The translations under genes were made by a program, and so were the position numbers. A stretch of 64,000 nt of DNA from Suillus spraguei (Eukaryota; Basidiomycota; Agaricomycetes; Boletales; Suillaceae): assembly GCA_016800925.1 (NCBI GenBank), contig JABCPU010000039.1:186001-250000 (forward strand), read 5' to 3'. This document shows, piece after piece, positions 1 to 9,857 of the stretch. Every line of letters begins with the position of its first letter. Within the stretch, counting starts at the first letter, position 1. The notes under the pieces were generated by a model. The model saw only the letters and a list, made by a program, of their open reading frames with translations, ran no database searches and was not told where the DNA came from.

Positions 1-432
1 TTTTACTTGTATATCTTGTCACGTGACTCTGACTCATATGCTCAACGCATTTGTACAATACATGCCTTCCTTATTAGGATACGCAGTCACATCACGGTTA
101 CTTGGTCTGTGCGCACATATTGGCCTATTTAAGCACAGTGTACTTGTAGTAGATTCCCTACTTTAATCTTACTGGGTTTTACCTGGAATCTCCTTCGCTT
201 AGGTCTCCAACCTAAGTCGTCTTGAATCGTCTCTAAGTCTAAGCACTCCTTAGCCTTAGTCTCTATTCTCGCGGATACCTCTTAAGACTTGTCTTTGAGG
301 CTGAACCCTTGATCGTACTCGGAACGCGTTCCTTGTACTTTCACATTGTCCTCTTTTGGACATTGTAAGAACTCCCAGCAGACCGTCTGTGTCTTTTCAC
401 TGTCGCTGGTGACGCCACCCCAGTTCGTAACA
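1..432 (+). repeat. 5' LTR (truncated by window start)
   Basis: Matches the 3' LTR from its 42nd base to the terminal GTAACA. Differences are a missing T near position 132 and GACGCC for GATGCC near 409. Should contain the element's promoter. Confidence 0.93.
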
Positions 433-629
433 AAAGATTAAAGTCGTTTTGATCGTCGACTATCCAGTCTTCGACCCTGAACCCTGATCGCTTAGATCAG
501 CAGACTAGCGTACGCGTATGCTGAGCAGATTGTCAAGAGAAGCCCTCTGACAGAAGAAAGCCCTGACGGACAGCAAGACAGCGCGTGTAGGCACCGAGAA
601 AGTATAACTCATCAGAAGAATCATCAACC

Positions 630-1463
630 ATGTCGACCAAAGAATTCGAATACAAGATCGGTCAACCAATTGGTTTTGATGGAGATCGTGATAACTCTTG
701 CGAGTTTATCCAGTCGTGCAACTTGCACTTTGACATCAATGAAAAGCTTTATACCACCAACAAACAGAAGATCATCTACATAACATCCTTTATGACAGAA
801 AGGAACGCCAAATCCTGGAAAGAACAGTTCCTAGAACACGCCCAATCAACCGACACTTCTGGACAAAAAGTTGGTTATGGGACAATGGCAGATTTTATGA
901 AGAGCTTCAAAGAAGCATTCGAACCAGTGGATACCAAGGGAACCGCGCTCACCAGACTCAGAGATCTCAAACAAGGAACTGGAGATCTCCATACCTATGT
1001 CGCTGACTTTGAGGCACTTGCAGCCAAGGCTCAGATCACTGACAACGCGACGAAGATCCAGTTCTTCCAAGACGGCCTTAATTGGGGTATCCTTACAAAG
1101 CTTTTCAATACAGGAGATGTCTCCGAAATATTCAGAGAAGTTGTGCTGCAATGTGTTGCTATTGACAACGCCCATCATCGGCTTAACGCCATGAGGACAC
1201 GTCATACTCCACAACAAAAGAAGAAGAACTACGGGAATGCACGGTATATTCCGAATTGTGATTCCAACGCAATGGTCGTAGATCGAATCTCCGATATGGA
1301 GAGATCCGAATGCATGAAGAAAGGACAATGCTTCGGGTGCAAGAAGACAGGACACCATATCCATAACTGTCCTGACAGAAAGAAGAAGACCCCACTTCGA
1401 CAAACCGAAGTTAAGGAAGAAGAAGAAGAAGAAACAGTGCGACGGATTGTCCAGGATTTTTGA
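630..1463 (+). CDS. gag: Gag polyprotein of the gypsy element
   Basis: A 277-aa Gag that would form the virus-like particle capsid and bind element RNA. The N-terminal two thirds resemble the retrotransposon gag domain. A nucleocapsid zinc knuckle of the form CX2CX4HX4C (CFGCKKTGHHIHNC) lies at about residues 233-246, followed by an acidic run of glutamates. The first ATG 197 bases after the LTR is used. The stop TGA (1461-1463) overlaps the ATG at 1463 of the downstream protease frame as TGATG, in the -1 frame. This is the only intact frame among the canonical retroviral genes of this copy. Confidence 0.9.
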   Translation: MSTKEFEYKIGQPIGFDGDRDNSCEFIQSCNLHFDINEKLYTTNKQKIIYITSFMTERNAKSWKEQFLEHAQSTDTSGQKVGYGTMADFMKSFKEAFEPVDTKGTALTRLRDLKQGTGDLHTYVADFEALAAKAQITDNATKIQFFQDGLNWGILTKLFNTGDVSEIFREVVLQCVAIDNAHHRLNAMRTRHTPQQKKKNYGNARYIPNCDSNAMVVDRISDMERSECMKKGQCFGCKKTGHHIHNCPDRKKKTPLRQTEVKEEEEEETVRRIVQDF

Positions 1464-2206
1464 TGTGGAGAAACAAGGATTCGACGTATGTTTCTCCCAA
1501 TGTACTACTAAGACTTGTACGCGCTGTAGGTGAAAGAAAAGAACTTCGTGTCCCTATCACCCTTCACTCGCGTACTCGCTTGAAATCCATCGACACCACC
1601 GCTGTTATCGATTCAGGAGCAGCAGGAACATTCATCTCAGAAGAGTTTGTGAATCTCCATCAAATCACACGACGAAAACTCAAAGAACCATTTCGAGTTA
1701 CTACGGCAGATGGAACTCTTATCAAAGGAGGACCGATCACACACTACTGTCTTCTGGTGGTCAAAATTGATGAACGAACCATGTATGGAAAATTCAATAT
1801 CACCAAATTAGGAAGGAGAGATCAAATCCTCCTTGGAATCCCATGGTTACGAGCAATGAACCCAATTATAGATTGGGCTGCTGAAACACTTGTCCTTTCA
1901 CGGACAGAGAAATCAGACGAGATCGAAATCGATATGGATGAAGATCGAAAGAAGAACGGGTTGCCCCGACTTTTCAACCACCATACCAGATGGCAACATT
2001 CCCGTCTTCCGAAACCTTTCATTGCTTCTCCTATTGATGTTCCTGAAGATCTAGAACCAGAAGTACGAATGCCACGTACTACAGACCCCGCTCCACGTGT
2101 CCAACTGCCAAGACCAGTATCACCAATTCCCCGCGCAGAAAAGCGCAAGAATGAATCAGAACCCGAGTATCGGGCCGGACAGGAACCTATTGAGCAACGG
2201 CCATAG
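1463..2206 (+). pseudogene. pol: Pol, protease portion
   Basis: The reading frame opens at the ATG sharing bases with the gag stop. A retropepsin signature, DSGAAGTFI, lies about 50 residues in, and a G-[IL]-PWL motif (LLGIPWL) lies further on, as in Ty3/gypsy proteases. The frame ends at TAG 2204-2206, while an uninterrupted frame one base earlier runs on into reverse transcriptase. A 1-base shift therefore separates protease from RT between about 2191 and 2206. Pol could be expressed by stop-start coupling at TGATG or by -1 slippage on the TTT codon before the gag stop. Confidence 0.82.
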
Positions 2207-4212
2207 AAGAACAGAAATATGGAAAGAGAAAAACAGAAGAAGAACTCCCAGGACGAAGCACAAACGTATTATCCAAGTTCTTTGTTCCCCCAAAAACTCT
2301 TTCAGCTTCGATCGAAGAAGTCCCTGATAAAGAAGAACCTGTGCCCTCGTTGATCCCAACAGAGGATGATGACCAATTCGACACTATGCATGATGTCTGG
2401 CATGCACCAGAAGTACGCGAAATTTCCTCGTATGAACTAGGAGATGGGGAATTTCTCGTGGAATACGATACTGATGGAGTTAGCATGAGAATCATAGAAG
2501 AAGTTTCCATGGACACGCCCCTCACACATGATGGAACTTCCCGATTCGAACAATCCTCCAACTATTCCACAGTTCCCCTTCCCCCTCCAAAATATAGTAA
2601 CAAAGCTCAGGAATTCGCCACGGATGAGAAGGAAAAGAAAAAGAAATCCTTCGAAGAATTGGTCCCGGATTATCTGCACGACTTCGCAGACGTCTTTGCT
2701 AAAGACGGATTGAACAAACTACCCCCCGAGCGCCCTGGTATCGATCATCGGATTGACACCAAACCCGGTTTTATCCCTCGTACGTCTAAGGTTTACCCGC
2801 TATCGGAAAAAGAACGCGCTGCCATCAAAACGTTTATCGATGAAAACATCGCAAAAGGATTCATCTCAGAATCAAAGTCACCTCAAGCCAGTGGCTTCTT
2901 CTTTGTGGGAAAGAAGAGTGGGGAGTTGCGTCCCTGTCAAGATTATCGCTACATCAATGATTGGACAGTCAAGAACGCTTACCCGCTCCCACTTCCTATT
3001 TCCCTTGTCGCACGCCTTCACAATGCACGGTTCTTTACGAAAATGGATATCTGGTCCGGCTATAACAATATTCGCATCCATCCTGATGATAGGTGGAAAG
3101 CTGCTTTTACCACGGAATTTGGCCTCTTTGAACCGAACGTCATGTTCTTCGGCCTCTGCAATTCCCCAGCAACTTTTCAAGCATACATGAATCGCACCTT
3201 TCAACAAGAAATAAATGAAGGATGGATGGTTATCTACATGGACGATATCCTAATTTTCTCTACGACTATGGCAGAACACCGTGAACGGACAAGACGAGTT
3301 TTGATGAAAATACGAAAGGAACATCTGTTCCTAAAACCGGAGAAATGCACCTTCGATGCAGAAGAAGTGGAATACCTCGGAATGATAATTCGCCCCGGAC
3401 AAGTTGCTATGGATACCGCTAAAACCAAGGGAATCTCCGAATGGCCAGTCCCAAAATCTGTAAAAGATGTTCGGTCATTCCTCGGCTTTTGCAACTTCTA
3501 CCGCACGTTCATTTCCCACTATTCTGACATCGCACGACCCCTTATCGATTTAACAAAGAAAGATAAGGCCTTTGAATGGTCAACCGAATGTATGGACACC
3601 TTTGAAGAACTGAAACGACGCTTCATATCCCAACCAGTACTCCGCAAGCCTGATCCTTCCCGGCAATTTGCTATTGCTACCGATGCTTCGCTTGTAGCAA
3701 CTGGAGGAGTTCTACTACAGACTGATGAGAATGGTGTTTATCACCCATGCGCATACCTCTCGCAGTCTCTGAACCCTGCAGAACGTAATTATCAGATCTT
3801 TGATCGGGAACTCCTTGCCGTGATCCGGGCACTGAACGAATGGCGTCATTATCTTGAAGGAAACCCACATCCCGTCCTGGTATTCACCGACCACAAGAAC
3901 CTTCTGTACTTTAGAAGTGCACAGAAGCTTACCCGCCGCCAAGCACGTTGGCAATTGATTTTGTCTATCTATGACATTGAACTGCATCACGTTGCAGGTA
4001 CTAAATTAGCAGTACCTGATGCACTATCCCGCCGGCCTGATTATGACTCTGGCAAAGACGATAATGCGGACCAGACACTCCTCCCTGACACTCTATTCGT
4101 TCGTCTTATTGACACCGACCTGAAGGATGTATTGTCATCCTCGGACCCCCTCGACGACCCTGTCTTAGGACAGCATCCGACGCCCTTGATGGCATGTGCC
4201 TTTCACCTATGA
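2207..4212 (+). pseudogene. pol: Pol, reverse transcriptase and RNase H portion
   Basis: An open frame of more than 620 codons carries a complete Ty3/gypsy reverse transcriptase. It includes the polymerase motif YMDDILIFS near 3235-3262 and the FLGFCNFYR motif of the connection. An RNase H domain follows, with IATDAS and the TDHKNL motif. These domains copy element RNA into cDNA and degrade the template strand. The domains themselves are undamaged, but the frame is separated by 1-base shifts from protease upstream and from integrase downstream (switch near 4170-4180, where the next frame opens). Confidence 0.88.
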
Positions 4213-5555
4213 AATCAGCACTCTCTGACTGGACGATTGAGGAGAACGTCCTCTATTTAAAAACCGTGCCTATATTCCTCCGGCACACCGTCCCGATATC
4301 TTAAAAAGGTATCATGATCATCCTACCGCGGGACACCCCGGTAGATTCAAAACAGAAGAACTCGTGAAACGAGAAGCATGGTGGCCTGCAATGGGCTCTT
4401 ATATTCGAAAATACGTTGAGGGTTACACCCTTTGTCAGCAAATGAAAGCGGATACTCATCCCGTTCGACCCCCGCTCACACCTATTCCCTCATCGGCTGT
4501 TCGCCTGTTCTCCCAGGTCTCTGTTGATCTTATCACTGACCTCCCCGTCTCTGGAGGCTTTGACAGTATCATGGTTGTGGTAGACCATGGCCTTATGAAG
4601 GGGGTAATTATTATCCCTTGTTTGAAAACCATCATGTCAGAAGGTGTGGCTAAGCTATTTTTAAAACATGTCTACTGACGATTTGGACTCCATGACAAAG
4701 TCATCTCGGATCGAGGACTGCAATTCCTATCTCGCTTCTCAAAGGAACTTGCCCGACTTCTCGACTACGTCATCGCTCCATCCACAGGCTTACCACCCAC
4801 AGACTGATGGCCAAACCGAAAGGCTAAATCAAGAACTTGAAACATACCTCCGCATCTACTGCCGTAACAACCCTGAAGATTGGGTAGAACACCTACCAAT
4901 CGCCGAATTCGTCCACAACCACCGAAAACATGATGCAAGGAATGCATCACCCTTTTATCTGATGATGGGATATGAACCACGCACTATCCCTCATCTTATC
5001 CCTGATTCATCAGTCCCTGCAGCAGAAGACCGAGTACGATCTCTGCAGAAGATAAGAGAAGAAGCAATCGCCTGTCATAACATTGCAATGCAGACAATGG
5101 CCGAACGATCCCGAGGAGATAAGTACACCCCATGGAAGATTGGAGATAAGGTTTGGCTATCTGCCGCTAATCTTAGACTCAAACTCCCATCAAGGAACTC
5201 GCCCCAAAGCGATACGGACCTTTCCCGATCATCGATGTCTTATCTCCCATCACGTTCACGCTCAAACTCCCGCCGCAGTGGAAAATTCACCCCACATTCC
5301 ACGCTTCTGTCTTATCATCCTATAGCGAAACAACGTACATGGCCCGAACTTCCCCGAACCACCACCTGACATCATCGAAGAAGAAGAAGAATATGAAGTA
5401 GAAGCAATCCTTTCTCACAAAGGAACCGGCACTCGCCGACGCTATCTTGTAACCTGGAAAGGATATTCATCGGAGATAACGAGTGGCTCCCAGAAAAGAA
5501 CCTGAAGAACTCCGCTCGAATCTTGAATGCTTATAAGAAGCAACACGCCCTCTGA
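4213..5555 (+). pseudogene. pol: Pol, integrase with C-terminal chromodomain, broken
   Basis: Fragments in order: HHCC zinc-binding region (4300-4450), DDE core (first Asp in VDLITDLP, second in VISDRG, Glu near TERLNQELE), GPY-like region, and a chromodomain (about 5391-5550, with YLVTWKGY). Damage: a short A-run near 4258 lacks one base; the first zinc-binding Cys of the CX2C pair appears replaced by Tyr (GYTLC); CGA has become TGA at 4676-4678; one extra base lies near 4788; another frame change lies in the chromodomain near 5475. This copy cannot make integrase as read. The family's chromodomain directs insertion toward marked heterochromatin. Confidence 0.85.
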
Positions 5556-5609
5556 TATTCCTCAGTCAAATCAACTCGCGTCAAGCACCTGATTAACTAC
5601 TATCTCGAA

Positions 5610-7063
5610 ATGTCTTTCCCCACTGCTTACATCACACCCGTCGTCACTGCCACCAATGACTCTGACTCTGAAGCCGAACAATACGGAAATCTCACCACAG
5701 AAATTGATAACACCTCTTACATCGAAGCCGCCATCCTCTGCGAGGGACATGCCCTTGAAATCGAAAGAATTCTTACTGAACGAGGCGCTTTCCCCGCCTT
5801 ACTCCTCGTCAACATCATCCGCACCGCAGCACTCATCGAAGTCACCGCCAAAGATATTAAAGAAGCCACATACCAACATCGCTTCTTACATCTTCAAAAA
5901 CGCATTCGTGCTTACGCTATGTTGTTGTTTCCCAATTCTTTTAAAAATGATGTTGAAGAAGCTATTCATATCATTGCCGAACGTCGAGCAGGCGTTGCTC
6001 GACCTCCCTCTCTGCAGGAAGATACGCCACTTCCTATCCCAGCACCCTCATCTTCATGTGTTTATTCTAGTCTTGACGCCTTTACTGGCCTATATACTGC
6101 TGTCCAAGAGATCGGACAACTCACCAATGCGGTTGTCGAAACAATCCAGCAATCAGTTGCGGAAACCAGAGCGGCTAGAAATCTAGTAGAAGAAGCTATC
6201 ACCGACTTACAACAAACGCAGTCGAACCTTGCATCCCCCGAACTCCATCTCCCATCGAACAGCCAACCTCACCACCTCCCGTCACGACCTCTCTTGATTG
6301 CCCTGATTGGCTGTATGAACCCTGCACAAAGGAGCAGTGTGAAGCAGCTAAATTATTAGGTATCCCTGCCACTGAATTGGTAACACTTGGCCCCGACTTC
6401 ATGATCTTCACATACACCCTCCAATGTCTATCCCATCGTCTTTCGGTCCAATGGACCCTGTTTCGCCAGTCTTAGTAAAAGACTTCGGCATAACCTCCCG
6501 TCTTCTCCTGACAACTTCTTGTGGCTGCTGAACGAGCAGTTACTCCCGACCTCCCTACATCGGCATACACTCTTTCCTCTTCTCAACAAGCACAACTCAG
6601 ACGCGCCAATACCCTTGCCTTAAAACGTATGAAGAAGAATAAGGGAAAGAAGCGCGCCAGATCCACTAGTCCCACACCTATCATCTCACCGTCGCCATTA
6701 CGCAAAGTCCATTCCAATCCCGACGAAAACATGAAATGTCGAGTCTGCGGACTACTTGGACATCGTCAGAAGAATTGCGCAGAATATCAGTGCAAGGTTT
6801 GCAGATATTGGTCGCCGACTCATTTGTCCCTCTACTGCCCTAAACGAGTTGGGCCTCCTCCCTTCGAGTTAACTTGGAAAGATGAGGGATTCTATGACGC
6901 ACTTCACCAGCTTGACGATGAACGCATTCAAGCAGAAAAGAGAAGAGATTCTAAATGACGCGCTGGTTGTGAAGAAGCTGCGTATATGAGAAGCAGGTCC
7001 TTTGCCGATGAAGACTACGAATGGAGCGATGATCCTGTTTATTACGCAAACCAAGATGAGTAA
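5610..7063 (+). pseudogene. Extra ORF downstream of pol with two zinc knuckles
   Basis: Starts at ATG 5610, 55 bases after the pol stop, and stays open for 249 codons. The protein-like sequence continues across several frame changes (about 6300-6520 and about 6955) to a TAA at 7061-7063. Joined, it would be about 480 residues. The first part is helical and acidic. A basic linker (MKKNKGKKRAR) precedes CRVCGLLGHRQKNC, a perfect CX2CX4HX4C knuckle, and then a second CX2C...HX4C finger. Position and knuckles suggest an accessory nucleic-acid-binding protein of the element. I do not recognise a named family. A fourth coding region here is uncommon in Ty3/gypsy elements. Confidence 0.7.
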
Positions 7064-7082
7064 AGTCGGTGACTTTACGTGT

Positions 7083-7094
7083 AAAAAGGGGTAA
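7083..7094 (+). other. Polypurine tract
   Basis: AAAAAGGGG followed by TAA lies immediately before the TGTTAC start of the 3' LTR. This is the expected plus-strand priming site of an LTR retrotransposon. Confidence 0.75.
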
Positions 7095-7568
7095 TGTTAC
7101 AATCGTATGTGCCCCTATTCATTTTCCTTTGTTCCTTTTACTTGTATATCTTGTCACGTGACTCTGACTCATATGCTCAACGCATTTGTACAATACATGC
7201 CTTCCTTATTAGGATACGCAGTCACATCACGGTTACTTGGTCTGTGCGCACATATTGGCCTATTTAAGCACAGTTGTACTTGTAGTAGATTCCCTACTTT
7301 AATCTTACTGGGTTTTACCTGGAATCTCCTTCGCTTAGGTCTCCAACCTAAGTCGTCTTGAATCGTCTCTAAGTCTAAGCACTCCTTAGCCTTAGTCTCT
7401 ATTCTCGCGGATACCTCTTAAGACTTGTCTTTGAGGCTGAACCCTTGATCGTACTCGGAACGCGTTCCTTGTACTTTCACATTGTCCTCTTTTGGACATT
7501 GTAAGAACTCCCAGCAGACCGTCTGTGTCTTTTCACTGTCGCTGGTGATGCCACCCCAGTTCGTAACA
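7095..7568 (+). repeat. 3' LTR, complete, 474 bp
   Basis: Bounded by TGTTAC and GTAACA, a 6-bp terminal inverted repeat of the standard TG...CA type. It is the reference copy for the truncated 5' LTR. The five bases that follow (ACTTG) should be one half of the target-site duplication. Confidence 0.93.
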
Positions 7569-7865
7569 ACTTGGGCCGACTGTTACTGATCTTTACAAAC
7601 TAATGAGAGGGCAATGGAGATTTATATGCAGAGCCCACTTGGACCATGTCATGCTTATATTAGGCACTTCTTGAGGATGTGGCGAAGTAGGTATCACATT
7701 CATATCTCGTCTCTTACTTGTACAATATATCTTAGGCTGTATTCTCATCTTTGTCTGCTGTTCCTGTGATTGTCACGCTGTTTTCTGTCTGCTTTGTTGT
7801 TTGTTGTCACACCATCATTGTCAAGTCTCACATCATGTAGCATTGGGTTGTAATACACATATGAT

Positions 7866-9188
7866 CTATGCACAAGTGCCATTGTTTGCATCTGCACCCT
7901 CACTCTCCTCTGTGCTCTCATCACCATCCATGTCAAGTAAGAAGTCCTCTTCATCTAAGCCATCACCGTCTGCTAGCGCCTGTTCATGCAAAGTCTCTCT
8001 ATATTGAGCCCACATATCTTTTGCAATGCGATCACGCAAGCAGCTCATTTCGTCATCTGATGTTTCTTCCTCCAGTACTGCTGCCTCAAGTGTGTTGGTC
8101 TCATCCTCAGCCGGATCCCCATCTGAGTTAGTATCTGGGAGAGGACCCTCCTGTGGGTCATGCAAGCATATAAAGTTGTGAATTGTACATAGAGCAGCAG
8201 TAATCTGTGCTTGAATATATAAATTATACCTTGGTGTGAGAATGAGGATGCAGAAGCGATGCTTTAAGACACCAAAGACACGTTCAATGACGTTCCTTGC
8301 CATGGCATGGCGAAGATTGAATAGTTCCTCTTTATTGTGTGGCCTGTTGTCAATGTAAGTATCTAAGAGACAATGTTTGAAAGATCATGATCTTACCTTG
8401 TGCTTGCTCATCCACAGCGTAGAGGGTAACCTGCATCAGCTAGAAAATATTTTGCTGGGGGATATGAAGGTCCTTGGTACACACGTCCTCGAAAATACAT
8501 GCATCTGTGGCAGATCCCTCCCAGCCAGTAAGGGCATATGTAAAATTCATTTCAAAGTCAGAGGCAAACAGGCAGTTTTTGAGAGATGAGGCCTTTGCAA
8601 TCACAGTAGGTGGCACATTCAAGTGCAGGAGGTGTGGCATGGATATGGCTCTGTCAAGTGCCCCAATGGCATCCTGCAAAAGTATCTAGAGATATAGTGA
8701 GACAAATGAGCTGAATCCATGAGAATATGACACTTACCAAGAGGTTGTCTCATTGGAACACTGAAATCTTTCCCCGATGTGCTGGATTGACAAGCCTGTA
8801 ACAGCAGCATAGAGAAAAATTGCAAGTTGCTCTTCAAGAGAGACAAACTTGGAGTCAGAATACCCAAGGGTACATAGTTCTGATATGAGCTCTGCAAAGA
8901 CATGGGCATGCACTCCGAGCTCACAATGAATGTGTTCCAGATGACCAGTGAGTAATTCAACAACCTACACTTCCCAGAAAGCACTGATGTGTGGTAGGGT
9001 TCTGGGTCCCTTGGGTACATAGACGCTACAAGACTGCCGGATGCATGGATGAGAATGCTGAGTAGAAGTACTGCATACTGTATTATCTTATGATGAAGTT
9101 GAGATCGGTTTTGAAGACGAAGCCCTGGAAGGACTTCAGGTAAGAACTCCATAGCTATGATGATATGATTCACGAGCTCAGGGATCAT
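7866..9188 (-). pseudogene. PIF/Harbinger-type DDE transposase, decayed
   Basis: Three blocks on the minus strand fit a DDE_Tnp_4 (HARBI1-like) transposase. N-terminal: the PYHTSVLSG motif, then the helical LEHIHCELGV...IGERFQCSN region. Core: GALD (first Asp), the family block ALTGWEGSATDACIFED, and LADAGYPL (second Asp). C-terminal: RNVIERVFGVLKHRF with the catalytic Glu, then an acidic tail. An intron of about 60 nt splits the last two blocks (about 8330-8395). A base is missing from a C-run near 8455, another shift lies near 8960, and the usual stretch of about 50 residues between the N-terminal block and the first Asp is absent. The terminal repeats and the Myb-like second gene of such elements were not found. 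Confidence 0.8.
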
Positions 9189-9857
9189 AGCCTAGGATTA
9201 CATTCGAGCTCCGACTGGCCGAAGGAGTATGCCGGTGCCACTCACATTGCGCCAGATGTACATGTTGGCAAATACGCCCCAACATCGAGTTGCCGAACTG
9301 ACTCTAATTCGAGACGACCGCGTTATTGATGTTTGTTTACACGTTCATGAGTCATATTTGGGTTTGTAGTTTTCCATAATAAGTACGAAAATAAACGCTT
9401 GGTCCCCGGGGGTTTGTGGCGAGCGGCGACAGCTGCAACTTACTTTTTTTTCTGACGTTGAACATTGCTGTCGTCTGGTCAGACAACTGAGTTTATAGTC
9501 ACCCATAATAGGAATGCCAGGTGGATCATGCATCATGGTTCAGTCAATTTCATATCAGTCGTGCGTAGCGGTTCTCAATTCATGGAAATAATAAGCTCCA
9601 GCTTCAATTGAGCAAGGGACGTGAGTGAGACTGATGTTGCAGGCAGCCGCAGAAGTATCAGCATACTAGAGGTGGAATTGTACCTCTCCTCCTGAAGAGT
9701 CAACATATAATGTCTGTCCCATCCGCTCCTCGGAATCCTGGACATTGACTCCCTCAACTTCATTCATGGTAGCTTAGAGTTCACGGGTTTTCGCCCCTTC
9801 TGGGCTTTTTGGGATCCTCTTATTATATGGAGAAGGGCTACAGTTATGCATGATGTA
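9189..9857 (+). other. No gene seen
   Basis: Only short unsupported reading frames on both strands. May include the outer end of the Harbinger relic, but no clear terminal inverted repeat was found. Confidence 0.6.

Larger units (their letters stand above)
1..7568 (+). mobile_element. Ty3/gypsy chromovirus LTR retrotransposon, nearly complete
   Basis: Order: 5' LTR (window starts inside it), gag with a CCHC knuckle, protease, reverse transcriptase/RNase H, integrase with chromodomain, an extra zinc-knuckle ORF, polypurine tract, 3' LTR. RT before integrase plus a C-terminal chromodomain identifies a chromovirus of the Ty3/gypsy (Metaviridae) group. The LTRs differ over the shared 432 bases by one indel (near 132) and one substitution (near 409), so insertion was recent. 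Pol is nevertheless broken by several frame changes and a stop. The 5' target-site duplicate lies outside the window. No tRNA-type primer-binding site was recognised after the 5' LTR. Confidence 0.95.

Noticed and set aside
846..1403. 185-codon minus-strand frame opposite gag
   Set aside because: Antisense shadow of the gag coding sequence; no family resemblance.
9760..9830. Possible terminator hairpin CCCCTTCTGGGCTTTTTGGG
   Set aside because: Bacterial-type terminators are not meaningful here and no gene ends at this place.
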